Shown here piece after piece: positions 29,367-38,479 of a stretch of 64,000 nt of DNA (position 1 is its first letter; every line of letters starts with the position of its first letter). Below the pieces are notes generated by a model that worked only from the letters and a program-made list of their open reading frames with translations, was not told the DNA's origin and did no database searches. The position numbers and the translations under genes are program-made. The stretch is from Planococcus halocryophilus (lineage in GTDB: Bacteria; Bacillota; Bacilli; Bacillales_A; Planococcaceae): positions 1 to 64,000 of the forward strand of contig NZ_JAKVTG010000017.1 in the NCBI RefSeq assembly GCF_022489025.1. The letters run 5' to 3'.

Positions 29367-30193
29367 TGGTTTTCGTTGTTATGGCAGTTGTCGGAGTAAT
29401 GTCTGGCATACTGGGTGCTCTTATTGGTTTAGGGGGGGGCGTTATACTAGTGCCCGCCTTGTTGTTTATGGGTACTAGCTTTGCTTTTTTTCCTGAACTT
29501 TCACCACAAAAAATTGTGGGATTATCGGTCATCATGATGATTTTTACAGGTCTTTCATCGACCTTGGCCTATATGAAAGTTCGTACAGTGGATTACAAAA
29601 GTGGATTTATTTTTTTTGCGGGAAGTGCACCGGGGACAATCGTCGGTGCTTTTATTAATAAAAATTTAGATTTGCCATCATTTAATTTGTATTTTGGTAT
29701 TCTCCTTGTGTTTCTTTCGGTACTTTTGTTGTTGCGCGACCACCTCAAGGCAGTCCATTGGTTTGTAGATAACGGTCGGAAGACCACTTTTATTGACAGA
29801 GAAAACAAACAATACATTTATGGTTATCCGATTTGGTTTGCTTTGCTCTTAACATTCTTTGTCGGAATTGCTTCCGGGTTATTTGGAATCGGCGGCGGTT
29901 CAATTATTGTGCCGGCAATGATTCTTCTGTTTTTGTTTCCTCCTCATGTAGCCGTTGGGACATCGATGTTAATGGTTTTTCTATCAGCACTTGTCAATTC
30001 GGTTACGCATATTTCACTGGGTAACGTCCCGTGGATATATACGCTCGCGGTCGTACCAGGTGCTTATATTGGTGCAAAAATAGGAGCAGCGTTAAACAAA
30101 CGTCTCAATTCGGAAATGTTAGTCACCATTTTGCGAATTGTGCTTCTAGTGCTCGGGCTACGTTCAATCTATGAAGGAATATTTAGCAACTAA
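29366..30193 (+). CDS. yunE: TSUP (TauE/SafE) family membrane protein YunE
   Basis: A 275-residue protein with about eight membrane helices and two internal repeats containing the glycine-rich motifs GALIGLGGGVILVPALL and GIGGGSIIVPAMIL. The family exports sulfite or sulfonates; the substrate is not shown here. Translation is coupled to yunF by an ATG overlapping its stop. Confidence 0.87.
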   Translation: MVFVVMAVVGVMSGILGALIGLGGGVILVPALLFMGTSFAFFPELSPQKIVGLSVIMMIFTGLSSTLAYMKVRTVDYKSGFIFFAGSAPGTIVGAFINKNLDLPSFNLYFGILLVFLSVLLLLRDHLKAVHWFVDNGRKTTFIDRENKQYIYGYPIWFALLLTFFVGIASGLFGIGGGSIIVPAMILLFLFPPHVAVGTSMLMVFLSALVNSVTHISLGNVPWIYTLAVVPGAYIGAKIGAALNKRLNSEMLVTILRIVLLVLGLRSIYEGIFSN

Positions 30194-30205
30194 AGAGGTG
30201 TTTTC

Positions 30206-31549
30206 ATGAGCGAAACTATTCATATTTATCATACGAATGATTTACACAGTCATTTTGCAAACTGGCCTCGCATTAAATCGTTTTTAGCAGAACGAAAAAG
30301 ATGGCATGAAGGAGAAGGGGACGTTTGTCTGATTTTAGATATTGGCGACCATGTTGATCGTTCGCACCCTTATACGGAAGGCACAGCGGGTAAAGGCAAT
30401 GTTCAATTACTTAACGAAGCAAATTATGATGCAGTGACAATCGGCAATAACGAGGGCATCACATTGTCTAAAGAAGAACTTGATGAATTATATATTCAAG
30501 CTGAATTTGATGTAGTGGTATCGAATTTATTTGATTTGCATGGTAACCGACCAAAATGGGCCAAGTCTCACCGAATTATTCGGACAGCAAGTGGCACACG
30601 TATTGGTTTAGTTGGAGCAACAGCCGAGTTCACTCCGTTTTATCGCAAGCTGGGGTGGGAAATCACAGATGCAAAAGAGTCCATTATTCAAACAGTAAAA
30701 GAAATTCAAGATGATACCGATTTGATTGTTTGTTTATCACATTTGGGCATTAAAGACGATGAGCTACTAGCAGAGCTTTGTCCGCAGATTAATATTATTT
30801 TAGGTGCACACACTCACCATGTTTTTCATGATGGGAAATGGCAAGGTGATACACTACTCGGAGCTGCTGGGAAGTTCGGTTTTTTTGTTGGACATATTGC
30901 AGTTGAGAAAGAATTTGAAAAAACTTCAGCTCGGTTGATTGAAGTATCTGGGCTGTGCGAAGTACAAGAGGGATTTGATGAACATCTAGTTGAACAAGGA
31001 AAAATTCAAATGAATGAACTTGTATTTTATAGCGATAAAAAGTTGAAAGCAGAGTGGTTTAAGGATTCAGAGCTTGCCACTTTGTTTGGTCAAGCGATGA
31101 TTGAATTTACAGGAGCAGATTGTGCATTGTTCAATGCTGGAATATTCATGGAAGATATACGTGAAGGAGCGATGACTCGTTATAATTTTCATAAGATGTT
31201 GCCACATCCGATTAATCCATGTGTAGTTGAGTTAAGTGGAGCAGAGTTAAAAGAGATTTATTTGCAATCCTTGAATTCAGAATGGCCACAACTTGAGCTA
31301 AAAGGAATGGGTTTTCGAGGAGTGGTGTTTGGCAAAATGATTCATTTGAATATGGAGCTTATCGATCGCCGATTATATATCGGAAATCAACGAGTTGTGC
31401 ATGATCAAATGTATCAATTGGTTACGTTAGATATGCTGACATTTGGCTATTTTTTTCCGAGTTTGAAAAGAGCAACGAAAACATATTTTATGCCAGAATT
31501 TCTTCGGGATGTATTTGGTCAATATTTTCATAACAAGGCGATAAAGTAG
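30206..31549 (+). CDS. yunD: 5'-nucleotidase / UDP-sugar hydrolase-like metallophosphatase YunD
   Basis: A 447-residue calcineurin-type phosphoesterase. HTNDLHSH, DIGDHVDRS, GNNEG, SHLG and GAHTHH give the dinuclear metal site; the usual GNHE is GNNE here. A 5'-nucleotidase C-terminal domain follows (about 275-440). There is no signal peptide, so unlike most relatives it works in the cytoplasm. GAGGTG precedes ATG. Confidence 0.88.
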   Translation: MSETIHIYHTNDLHSHFANWPRIKSFLAERKRWHEGEGDVCLILDIGDHVDRSHPYTEGTAGKGNVQLLNEANYDAVTIGNNEGITLSKEELDELYIQAEFDVVVSNLFDLHGNRPKWAKSHRIIRTASGTRIGLVGATAEFTPFYRKLGWEITDAKESIIQTVKEIQDDTDLIVCLSHLGIKDDELLAELCPQINIILGAHTHHVFHDGKWQGDTLLGAAGKFGFFVGHIAVEKEFEKTSARLIEVSGLCEVQEGFDEHLVEQGKIQMNELVFYSDKKLKAEWFKDSELATLFGQAMIEFTGADCALFNAGIFMEDIREGAMTRYNFHKMLPHPINPCVVELSGAELKEIYLQSLNSEWPQLELKGMGFRGVVFGKMIHLNMELIDRRLYIGNQRVVHDQMYQLVTLDMLTFGYFFPSLKRATKTYFMPEFLRDVFGQYFHNKAIK

Positions 31550-31575
31550 CAATGACAGGTAGAATATATATTCAG

Positions 31576-31604
31576 TTGATTTTGTAGTGATTTTGGGCTA
31601 TGCT
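31576..31604 (+). promoter_or_regulatory. Sigma-A promoter of the lysine-riboswitch transcript
   Basis: TTGATT (31576-31581), a 17-bp spacer and TATGCT (31599-31604), ending about 20 bases before the L-box. Confidence 0.65.
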
Positions 31605-31623
31605 AAAAAGGAAAGTTATAATG

Positions 31624-31812
31624 GTGGGTAGAGGCTGCAGGACTGATCAGTAGGGTGCGCGAGTATGACCGCGTTGAACGTATCTGAAAGGAAGTTTTGC
31701 CGAAATTTATTTCTTATGGTCATAGGAAGTGGATTGGGGTCATTCTGAACAGGAATGTCACTGTCATTTAAGCAACTGCTTAAATGGAGGGCTACAGGGT
31801 TGTTTGATGTTT
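31624..31812 (+). ncRNA. Lysine (L-box) riboswitch aptamer
   Basis: L-box landmarks occur in order: GGTAGAGGCTGC, AGTAGGGTGCGCGAGTATG, CTGAAAGGAAG, TTTTGCCGAAATTT, and the closing GGAGGGCTACAGGGTTGTTTG, which matches the B. subtilis lysC leader from memory. Lysine binding favours the downstream terminator. This fills the 360-base gap between yunD and the transporter. Confidence 0.9.
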
Positions 31813-31833
31813 TATCGCACAGACGAATTGTAG

Positions 31834-31875
31834 AAGGCTGACTTAATCCAACTGGAGAGGTCAGCCTTTTTTGTC
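31834..31875 (+). terminator. L-box expression-platform terminator
   Basis: AAGGCTGAC pairs with GTCAGCCTT, followed by TTTTTT, between aptamer and transporter start. Confidence 0.9.
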
Positions 31876-31910
31876 TCAATTTCACCCATCAAAAACAAGG
31901 AGGAGTTATT

Positions 31911-33485
31911 TTGGAGAATACGATTTTTTCGATTTTGCCACCGATTATTGCCATCGTTATGGTCTTATTAACACGACGTGTCCTATTGTCATTAGGTACA
32001 GGTATTGTGGCAGCAGCTATTATCCTAACATGGTTTTCACCACTAGAGGCCTTGCAGGAACTTGCTACATCATTCGCAATTATTTTTTGGGACGGTGGCT
32101 TTAACGCCTATAACGTCTTTATCATTCTGTTTCTTTTACTACTAGGTGTTATTACAGCATTTGTTAGTCTTTCAGGAGGTAGCCATGCTTTCGCTGAATG
32201 GGCATCAAACCACATTAAATCTCGTCGTGGTGCCAAGGTATTAACAGTCGTTCTTGGAATGGTAATCTTTATCGATGATTATTTTAATGCATTGGCTGTT
32301 GGGCAAGTTGCACGTCCGATTACAGACAAATACAAAGTTTCACGCGCAAAACTTGCTTACTTTATCGATTCGACTGCAGCACCTGTTTGTGTAGTCTCTC
32401 CTGTATCAAGTTGGGGAGCAGCAATTATTGGTATTATTGCCACCATTTTAGCTGGTCAAACTTTTGTAGAATATTCTGCACTTGAAGCGTTTCTTTGGAT
32501 GGCACCAATGAATTTTTATGTTGTTGCTTCTCTTGCCATTGTCTTTTTTGTTGCAATCCGTGATGTTGATTTTGGCGAAATGAAAAAACATGAAGTATTA
32601 GCAATTTCAAAAGGACAGCTTTTCGATCCTGAAAAAACGATTCCTGGTGAAATGAAAGAAGAATTTCCGACTCATTCGCATGGACATGTGAGAGATTTAT
32701 TGCTTCCTATTTTACTGTTGATTGTCGGAACAGTAGTCGCAATGATTTGGACTGGCTACCAAAATGCTGGCCAAGTATTCGATATTTGGTTAATCTTTGA
32801 AAATACAGATGTACCAGCTTCGTTATTGATAGGTGGATTATTAGGTGCTTTAACATCTATTATTCTTTACATGCTACAAATGAAAACAAATAAAACAGCC
32901 AACGTTGGCTGGATCGGTAAAGGTATTTGGGCCGGTATCAAGTCTATGATGGGCGCCGTATTAATACTAGTATTTGCGTGGTCATTGACTTCTTTAATTG
33001 GGTCATTAGAAACAGGCGCATACTTAGCAGGCGTTGTTTCTGACGGTAATGTTCCTACAGCGATCTTGCCAGTTCTTTTGTTTGTGTTAGCTGGAGTTAT
33101 GGCTTTCTCTACAGGAACTTCATGGGGCTCATTCGGTATTCTTTTACCGATTGCCGGGACAATTATGATTGAAGCAGAACCTGCGTTATTATTGCCAGCG
33201 TTATCCGCAGTTTTAGCAGGTGCTGTATTTGGCGACCATTGTTCACCGATTTCTGATACGACAATCTTGTCATCAACAGGAGCGGGAAGTAACCATATGG
33301 ACCATGTCTTAACGCAGATACCTTATGCATTAACAGCTGCTGGTATCGCTGCTATCGGGTATATTGTCATAGGGTTTACGGGTTCTTTACTGTTGTCATT
33401 AGGAGTTGTCCTAATCGTTTTAGTCGTGTTATTCGTTGTTTGGTCGCAACGAACAACTATTATTGAAAAACAACAAAATAATTAA
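31911..33485 (+). CDS. NhaC-type antiporter-family transporter, probable lysine importer
   Basis: A 524-residue polytopic protein of the NhaC family with about 12 membrane segments, including GMVIFIDDYFNALAVGQ and DSTAAPVCVVSPVSSWGA, hallmarks of the family. The family name suggests Na+/H+ exchange, but L-box control points to lysine uptake, as predicted in comparative work for LysW-type NhaC proteins. Start: TTG 31911 after AAGGAGGAG. Lysine in the cell would shut it off. Confidence 0.86.
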   Translation: MENTIFSILPPIIAIVMVLLTRRVLLSLGTGIVAAAIILTWFSPLEALQELATSFAIIFWDGGFNAYNVFIILFLLLLGVITAFVSLSGGSHAFAEWASNHIKSRRGAKVLTVVLGMVIFIDDYFNALAVGQVARPITDKYKVSRAKLAYFIDSTAAPVCVVSPVSSWGAAIIGIIATILAGQTFVEYSALEAFLWMAPMNFYVVASLAIVFFVAIRDVDFGEMKKHEVLAISKGQLFDPEKTIPGEMKEEFPTHSHGHVRDLLLPILLLIVGTVVAMIWTGYQNAGQVFDIWLIFENTDVPASLLIGGLLGALTSIILYMLQMKTNKTANVGWIGKGIWAGIKSMMGAVLILVFAWSLTSLIGSLETGAYLAGVVSDGNVPTAILPVLLFVLAGVMAFSTGTSWGSFGILLPIAGTIMIEAEPALLLPALSAVLAGAVFGDHCSPISDTTILSSTGAGSNHMDHVLTQIPYALTAAGIAAIGYIVIGFTGSLLLSLGVVLIVLVVLFVVWSQRTTIIEKQQNN

Positions 33486-33492
33486 TAGAAGT

Positions 33493-33523
33493 AAGGCAGA
33501 GGAGCTTATCCTCTGCCTTTTTA
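33493..33523 (+). terminator. Terminator of the NhaC-type gene
   Basis: AAGGCAGAGGA GCTTA TCCTCTGCCTT with a T-run. Confidence 0.92.
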
Positions 33524-33566
33524 CTTTTGCGGCAATAGTTTTTTTCAATTATATTGCGAAAGTGTC

Positions 33567-33595
33567 TTTACATTAAAGCGCTCTCTCGGTATACT
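33567..33595 (+). promoter_or_regulatory. Sigma-A promoter of the NSS transporter, with a cre-like spacer
   Basis: TTTACA (33567-33572), a 17-bp spacer and TATACT (33590-33595). The spacer contains TTAAAGCGCTCTCT, 12 of 14 matches to the CcpA cre consensus, a weak candidate. Confidence 0.6.
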
Positions 33596-33679
33596 AATTT
33601 TAGATTAGTTAATAATCTGAAAACAAACAAAATTCCTATTTTTATGTAAAAAGAATGGGAAAACTAAGGGGGAAGAGAG

Positions 33680-35200
33680 ATGGAACGTTCGCAATGGGGT
33701 ACACGTGCTGGTTTTATCATGGCAGCTGTCGGCTCTGCAGTAGGGTTAGGTAACATTTGGCGTTTTCCGTATGTTGCCTTTGATAATGGTGGGGGTGCCT
33801 TTTTCATACCGTATCTATTTGCATTGTTAACTGCCGGGATACCAATTTTAATTTTAGAATTCACGATCGGCCATAAGTATAGAGGATCAGCGCCGTTGTC
33901 ATTTTTCCGAATGGGCGGTAAAAAGTTAGAATGGCTTGGTTGGTGGGCAGTATTTGTATCCTTTGTTATATCTGTGTACTATGCGGTTATTATCGCTTGG
34001 GCTATGCGCTATACTATATTTTCTTTCAACCAAGCATGGGGTACAGATACGCAAGATTTCTTGTTTAACGAATTTTTACAACTAACTGTGAGCCCAGGTC
34101 AAACGGGTGGAGTTGTTTGGGGCGTCTTTATCCCACTTGTATTAGTGTGGATCATTACACTTGGTATTTTACTTGCAGGAGTTCAAAAAGGAATTGAAAT
34201 GGCCAACCGTATTTTCATTCCAACATTGGTTATTATTTTCCTAGCTGTTGTTATTCGTGCGGTTACGCTTGATGGAGCTGCGCTAGGATTGGAAGCATTT
34301 TTCCAACCGGATTTTAGTGCTATTATGGAGCCGTCAGTATGGGTTGCAGCTTATGGGCATATCTTCTTTAGTTTATCTGTAGCATTTGCAATCATGATCA
34401 CATACTCAAGTTATTTACCGAAAAAATCGGATATCACAAACAATGCTTTTATTACAGGGTTTGCAAACTCAAGCTTTGAATTATTAGCAGGTATCGGTGT
34501 TTTCGCAGCACTTGGCTTTATGGCAACGCAAGAAGGCGTTGCAGTTGCAGATGTTGCTGCAGGTGGTGTTGGACTTGCATTTGTGGTCTTCCCACAAATC
34601 ATTAATGAGTTCCCAAGTTTTAACGGATTGTTTGGATTCTTATTCTTCCTTTCTTTAACGCTTGCAGGATTAACGTCATTAATGTCAATCACAGAGACGT
34701 ACGTTGCAGGTTTTACTGAAAAATTTGGTATTTCACGCAGAAAAGCGGTTCTTTTTGGTGGTGGACTTGCGGCATTGATTTCAATCTTATTTGCAACTCA
34801 AGGTGGTTTGTTCTTCCTAGATCTTGCAGATTACTTTATCAACCAATTTGGTGTTGCTGCAGTAGGACTAGTAGAAGTTATTCTAGTAGTATGGGTATTC
34901 CGCAAAGCTGATTTGCTCAAAGCACACGCAAACGAAATTTCAGATATCAACCTAGGCGCATGGTGGAAAGTCAGCCTTGGAATCATTACGCCGATTGTTT
35001 TAGGCTACATGATGTTTGGACTACTGAAAATGAATATTCTTCAAGAGTTTGACACAGAAACTGGAAACTATGAAGGATATTCGAATATGTTCACCTTATC
35101 TGGAGGCGTAGCAGTAGCTTCTGCCGCAATAGTATTTGGTATTTTGTTCTCTATCGCTAAATGGCATAAAAACCAAAACGAATACGATGAGCGTAGTTAA
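33680..35200 (+). CDS. NSS-family sodium-dependent transporter, MetP-like large subunit
   Basis: A 506-residue neurotransmitter:sodium symporter with 11-12 membrane helices. The N-terminus RAGFIMAAVGSAVGLGNIWRFPY is the TM1 sodium/substrate site. The next ORF, 43 residues, is a MetS-type small subunit, so this is likely a MetP-like methionine/alanine importer. GGGGGAAGAGAG lies before ATG. It differs from the second NSS transporter at 54697, which has no small partner. Confidence 0.88.
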   Translation: MERSQWGTRAGFIMAAVGSAVGLGNIWRFPYVAFDNGGGAFFIPYLFALLTAGIPILILEFTIGHKYRGSAPLSFFRMGGKKLEWLGWWAVFVSFVISVYYAVIIAWAMRYTIFSFNQAWGTDTQDFLFNEFLQLTVSPGQTGGVVWGVFIPLVLVWIITLGILLAGVQKGIEMANRIFIPTLVIIFLAVVIRAVTLDGAALGLEAFFQPDFSAIMEPSVWVAAYGHIFFSLSVAFAIMITYSSYLPKKSDITNNAFITGFANSSFELLAGIGVFAALGFMATQEGVAVADVAAGGVGLAFVVFPQIINEFPSFNGLFGFLFFLSLTLAGLTSLMSITETYVAGFTEKFGISRRKAVLFGGGLAALISILFATQGGLFFLDLADYFINQFGVAAVGLVEVILVVWVFRKADLLKAHANEISDINLGAWWKVSLGIITPIVLGYMMFGLLKMNILQEFDTETGNYEGYSNMFTLSGGVAVASAAIVFGILFSIAKWHKNQNEYDERS

Positions 35201-35215
35201 AAGGGGGAGTAGCAA

Positions 35216-35347
35216 ATGTCAGCGAGTTCAATTTTAGTCATGGTTATCGGAATGGTTTTAGTTTGGGGAGGCTTAGCTGCTAGTATTTTTCACGCAGTTA
35301 ACACCGGCAGAAAGAAACGTAGTTCAAACGCTACAAATAACCTATAA
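35216..35347 (+). CDS. MetS-family NSS transporter small subunit (43 aa)
   Basis: A 43-residue single-helix membrane protein (hydrophobic 6-27, VMVIGMVLVWGGLAASIFHA), with a basic C-terminal tail (GRKKR). Size, topology and position right after the NSS gene match the MetS small subunit needed with MetP in Corynebacterium. It begins 15 bases after the large-subunit stop with AAGGGGGAG. Confidence 0.85.
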   Translation: MSASSILVMVIGMVLVWGGLAASIFHAVNTGRKKRSSNATNNL

Positions 35348-35352
35348 AATAG

Positions 35353-35384
35353 TAGCCCGGAAACGAAAAGTTTCCGGGCTTTTC
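35353..35384 (+). terminator. Terminator of the NSS pair
   Basis: AGCCCGGAAAC GAAAA GTTTCCGGGCT followed by TTTC. Confidence 0.9.
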
Positions 35385-35489
35385 TATGGAGTTGGGGCAC
35401 TATGGCAACTTGTGAGGAACACACCTTTATGATACATTTGGAATAGAACTAGATTCCGATTCAAATCAGATAGACAGGGGAAGATGTAC

Positions 35490-36413
35490 ATGACCGATAA
35501 AAAAGAACATCTCAGAAAGCCTGATTGGTTAAAAATTAAATTAAACACCAATGAAAACTATACCGATTTAAAAAAAATGATGCGAGAAAATAACTTGAAT
35601 ACGGTTTGTGAAGAAGCGAAATGTCCAAACATCCATGAATGCTGGGGAACACGGAGAACTGCAACTTTTATGATTTTAGGTGCTATTTGTACGAGAGCCT
35701 GTCGTTTTTGTGCAGTCAAAACAGGATTGCCAAATGAGTTGGATTTACAGGAGCCAGAACGTGTAGCAGCATCTATAAAGATGATGAATTTAAAGCATGC
35801 AGTTATCACAGCTGTTGCAAGGGACGATTTGAAGGATGGTGGTTCAGCGGTATTTGCTGAAACGATCCGAGCGATCAAACGTGCTAACCCGTTTACAACA
35901 ATCGAAGTCTTGCCGTCTGATATGGGTGGAGTCTATGAAAATCTAGAACGGCTAATGGATGCAAAACCGGATATTTTAAATCACAATATCGAAACAGTAC
36001 GTCGTCTTACTCCAAGAGTTCGTGCACGTGCTAAGTATGACCGCTCACTTGAGTTATTAAAGCGTTCTAAAGAAATGCATCCAGAAATTCCAACAAAATC
36101 TTCTTTGATGATTGGCTTGGGAGAAACAAAAGAAGAAATTATTGAAGTGATGGATGACTTGCGTGCGAACGATGTCGACATCATGACGATTGGTCAATAT
36201 TTACAGCCATCGAAAAAACATTTAAGTGTACAAAAATATTATTCGCCTAAGGAATTTAAGGACTTATGGGAAATTGCGATGACTAAAGGATTTTCGCATT
36301 GCCAGGCAGGTCCGTTAGTTCGAAGCAGCTACCATGCGGATGAGCAAGTCAATGCAGCTGCTAAAGAGCGTCAGCGTCTAGGCGATATACAAGCAGCTGC
36401 TATAAACAGCTAA
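35490..36413 (+). CDS. lipA: Lipoyl synthase
   Basis: A 307-residue radical-SAM enzyme inserting two sulfurs into octanoyl chains. The auxiliary cluster cysteines are C40, C45 and C51 ([12 protein letters not shown]). The radical-SAM cysteines are C67, C71 and C74 (CTRACRFC). The conserved RSSYHA motif is near the C-terminus. Start: ATG 35490, 8 bases after AGGGGAA; the ATG at 35484 is too close. The product is needed by GcvH and the 2-oxoacid dehydrogenases. Confidence 0.97.
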   Translation: MTDKKEHLRKPDWLKIKLNTNENYTDLKKMMRENNLNTVCEEAKCPNIHECWGTRRTATFMILGAICTRACRFCAVKTGLPNELDLQEPERVAASIKMMNLKHAVITAVARDDLKDGGSAVFAETIRAIKRANPFTTIEVLPSDMGGVYENLERLMDAKPDILNHNIETVRRLTPRVRARAKYDRSLELLKRSKEMHPEIPTKSSLMIGLGETKEEIIEVMDDLRANDVDIMTIGQYLQPSKKHLSVQKYYSPKEFKDLWEIAMTKGFSHCQAGPLVRSSYHADEQVNAAAKERQRLGDIQAAAINS

Positions 36414-36427
36414 TGGATGGTGAAAAA

Positions 36428-36754
36428 ATGATTACATTGGATCAATGGCAATATGATATATTAATTGACCATCGGGAAGGTTTCAAAGAAGAGGCTATCA
36501 CTACCCGTTACAGCGAAATTTTATCGAAATATGATTATATATTAGGTGACTGGGGCTATGGACAATTACGGTTAAAAGGCTTTTTTGAAGATACGAACCA
36601 TAAGGCGACTTACGACACAAAAATAAGTACTTTGCAGGACTATCTTTACGAATACTGCAATTTTGGTTGCGCCTATTTTGTCATAAAAAAAGTTGGAAAA
36701 GCAATTCCTCCAACAGAAGAAGTTGTAGAGCAAACTCTCGAAGCGGATGAATAA
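36428..36754 (+). CDS. yutD: YutD family protein
   Basis: A 108-residue DUF1027 protein with the family landmarks DHREGF, ERYS-like TRYSEIL, DYILGDWGYGQLRLKGF and CNFGCAYFVIKK. Function unknown. Start uncertain: an ATG at 36413 overlaps the lipA stop; ATG 36428, after GGATGGTG, fits the family N-terminus better. It is co-transcribed with lipA as in B. subtilis. Confidence 0.83.
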   Translation: MITLDQWQYDILIDHREGFKEEAITTRYSEILSKYDYILGDWGYGQLRLKGFFEDTNHKATYDTKISTLQDYLYEYCNFGCAYFVIKKVGKAIPPTEEVVEQTLEADE

Positions 36755-36774
36755 TCCGCTTGAGGGTTTTTTTT
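36735..36774 (+). terminator. Terminator of lipA-yutD
   Basis: CTCTCGAAGCGGAT pairs with AATCCGCTTGAGGG and is followed by eight T. The stem includes the yutD stop codon. Confidence 0.88.
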
Positions 36775-36838
36775 ATGCAATATGATATGATAAAGAAAGA
36801 AAAGATAGATTTTCAAACGCCTATTGGAGGGTATTTTT

Positions 36839-37294
36839 ATGTATTTTATTGACCGTAACAAAATCACTGAAACGATTCAGTATATGAATGCTTTATTGGA
36901 ATTTTATGAAGCGCAACAACAATGGACATCATTTGGCGAGCAGCTCGCTTTAGAGCGTCTAGGTGCAAACATTATCGAGTCGATTATCGATGTCGGAAAT
37001 TCAATGATTGACGGATTTATTATGCGTGATCCTGGAAGTTACGATGATATTATCGATATCTTAGTTGATGAAAAAGTGATCACTAAAGAGATGGACCAAC
37101 CGCTTAAACGAGTAATTGCTTTGCGGAAAATGCTAGTTCGTGAATTTATGAAAGTAAATCATCAAGCAATTGTGAAAGCATTAGATGAAAACATTGAATC
37201 GTTAAAAGCATTTGGCCCAAAAGTTGAATATTATTTAGTTCATGAGCTTGGACCAGTTTCAGCATTTATACCGGAGACAAAAAATGGGAACTAG
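36839..37294 (+). CDS. yutE: YutE, DUF86/HepT-like protein
   Basis: A 151-residue DUF86 (HepT-fold) helical protein, related to the RNase toxin of the MNT/HEPN systems. No MNT nucleotidyltransferase neighbour is present. The HEPN catalytic motif R-x4-H-x-Y is replaced by RKMLVREF, i.e. Arg and Phe replace the His and Tyr, so nuclease activity is unlikely. Start: ATG 36839 after GGAGGG. It overlaps yutF by 11 bases. Confidence 0.82.
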   Translation: MYFIDRNKITETIQYMNALLEFYEAQQQWTSFGEQLALERLGANIIESIIDVGNSMIDGFIMRDPGSYDDIIDILVDEKVITKEMDQPLKRVIALRKMLVREFMKVNHQAIVKALDENIESLKAFGPKVEYYLVHELGPVSAFIPETKNGN

Positions 37295-38057
37295 AAAAAC
37301 GTATCGAGCATATTGTCTTGATTTAGACGGAACGGTTTATCGTGGATCAGAAATAGTTGAAGAGGCAGCAGAGTTTATCGAGCAGCTACAGCAACAAGAA
37401 ATCGAACCTTTTTACATCACAAACAATGCATCGAAGACCCAACAACAATTACAAGATAAACTGGCTGGGTTTGGTATTGCAGCTAAAAAAGAGCGCATTA
37501 TGTCTTCTGCAATTGCGGCAGCAAAATATATTAAACGTTGGTACCCTGAAAAAACCGTCTATATGATAGGTTCGGATGGCTTAGACCAAGCTTTGCGTCA
37601 AGAAGGACTTGAACGAGTAGAAGAAGAGGCAGATATCGTATTAATCGGACTTGATCGAAGTATTACATACGACAAGCTCGCAACTGCCTGTTTAGAGGTT
37701 CGAAAAGGTGCTGTTTTTTTATCTACCAATAAAGATTTAGCCTTTCCATCTGAAGAAGGTTTTTTGCCGGGGAATGGTGCAATCACACGTCTTGTTTCGG
37801 CATCAACTGGAGTCGAGCCAGTTTTTATCGGCAAACCGGAAATTCATATGCTAGAAACGATTCAACATGAAACTGGATTTAAAAAAAGTGAAATGGTGAT
37901 GATTGGAGATAACTACGATACTGATATTCAAGCAGGAATCCGTTTTGGAATCGATACGATTCATGTCAATACAGGTGTCAGTAGTACACAGGAAGTAGAA
38001 GGAAAGGAACATCCACCAACTTATACAATTGAAAACCTTAGTTACTGGAATATGTGA
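37284..38057 (+). CDS. yutF: HAD-superfamily phosphatase YutF (NagD-like)
   Basis: A 257-residue HAD hydrolase of subclass IIA. The nucleophile motif is CLDLDGTVYRG, motif II is YITNNAS, Lys is in IGKPE, and motif IV is MIGDNYDTDIQAG. It dephosphorylates small metabolites such as nucleotides or sugar phosphates. Start: ATG 37284 after GGAGAC; the longer frame overlaps yutE heavily. Confidence 0.9.
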   Translation: MGTRKTYRAYCLDLDGTVYRGSEIVEEAAEFIEQLQQQEIEPFYITNNASKTQQQLQDKLAGFGIAAKKERIMSSAIAAAKYIKRWYPEKTVYMIGSDGLDQALRQEGLERVEEEADIVLIGLDRSITYDKLATACLEVRKGAVFLSTNKDLAFPSEEGFLPGNGAITRLVSASTGVEPVFIGKPEIHMLETIQHETGFKKSEMVMIGDNYDTDIQAGIRFGIDTIHVNTGVSSTQEVEGKEHPPTYTIENLSYWNM

Positions 38058-38060
38058 AGA

Positions 38061-38103
38061 CAAAAAAGCCCGGCTAGCGACATAACGTCGTTTTGCTGGG
38101 CTG
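38061..38103 (-). terminator. Terminator of yuzB
   Basis: AGCCCGGC and GCTGGGCT form the stem, with an inner ACGACGTTATGTCG stem, and TTTTTTG follows on the minus strand only. It lies between the convergent yutF and yuzB. Confidence 0.75.
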
Positions 38104-38166
38104 CGGTGCATTTTGTAAATACACAGTGCGTCTGTGATTTTCTTTGCATTAAAAACCATTAACGTT

Positions 38167-38403
38167 TTAAAATAATGGATTTTCATCTATGAATTCATAG
38201 ACCTTTTTAGTCAATTCATCTGGAGATTCAGCTTCCACAATTTCGCCATTGACCAGGGCATATAAAGACTCGGAACATTTTGTGCAATAGCTTAAACAGC
38301 CGTATTCCAAAACATCGAGATTGGGATCTCGTTCGAGTTTTTCAAAAGAACCTTGCGCGCCATTGACGATATTACTAATACAAAATTCTACAATTGGTTT
38401 CAT
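38167..38403 (-). CDS. yuzB: YuzB, UPF0349 family protein
   Basis: A 78-residue protein with conserved cysteines in EFCISN and YGCLSYCTKC, possibly binding metal or an Fe-S cluster. Function unknown. GAGGTGAC precedes the ATG. The neighbours are redox and Fe-S proteins (yutJ, yuzD, yutI, erpA-like), so a role in that area is plausible. Confidence 0.88.
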   Translation of the reverse strand: MKPIVEFCISNIVNGAQGSFEKLERDPNLDVLEYGCLSYCTKCSESLYALVNGEIVEAESPDELTKKVYEFIDENPLF

Positions 38404-38479
38404 TCTAAGTCACCTCACTACAACGAAATCCTACCTTTTTTAGCGACTAGAGTCAATTAATTGATTTCTAGCGAAAGCA

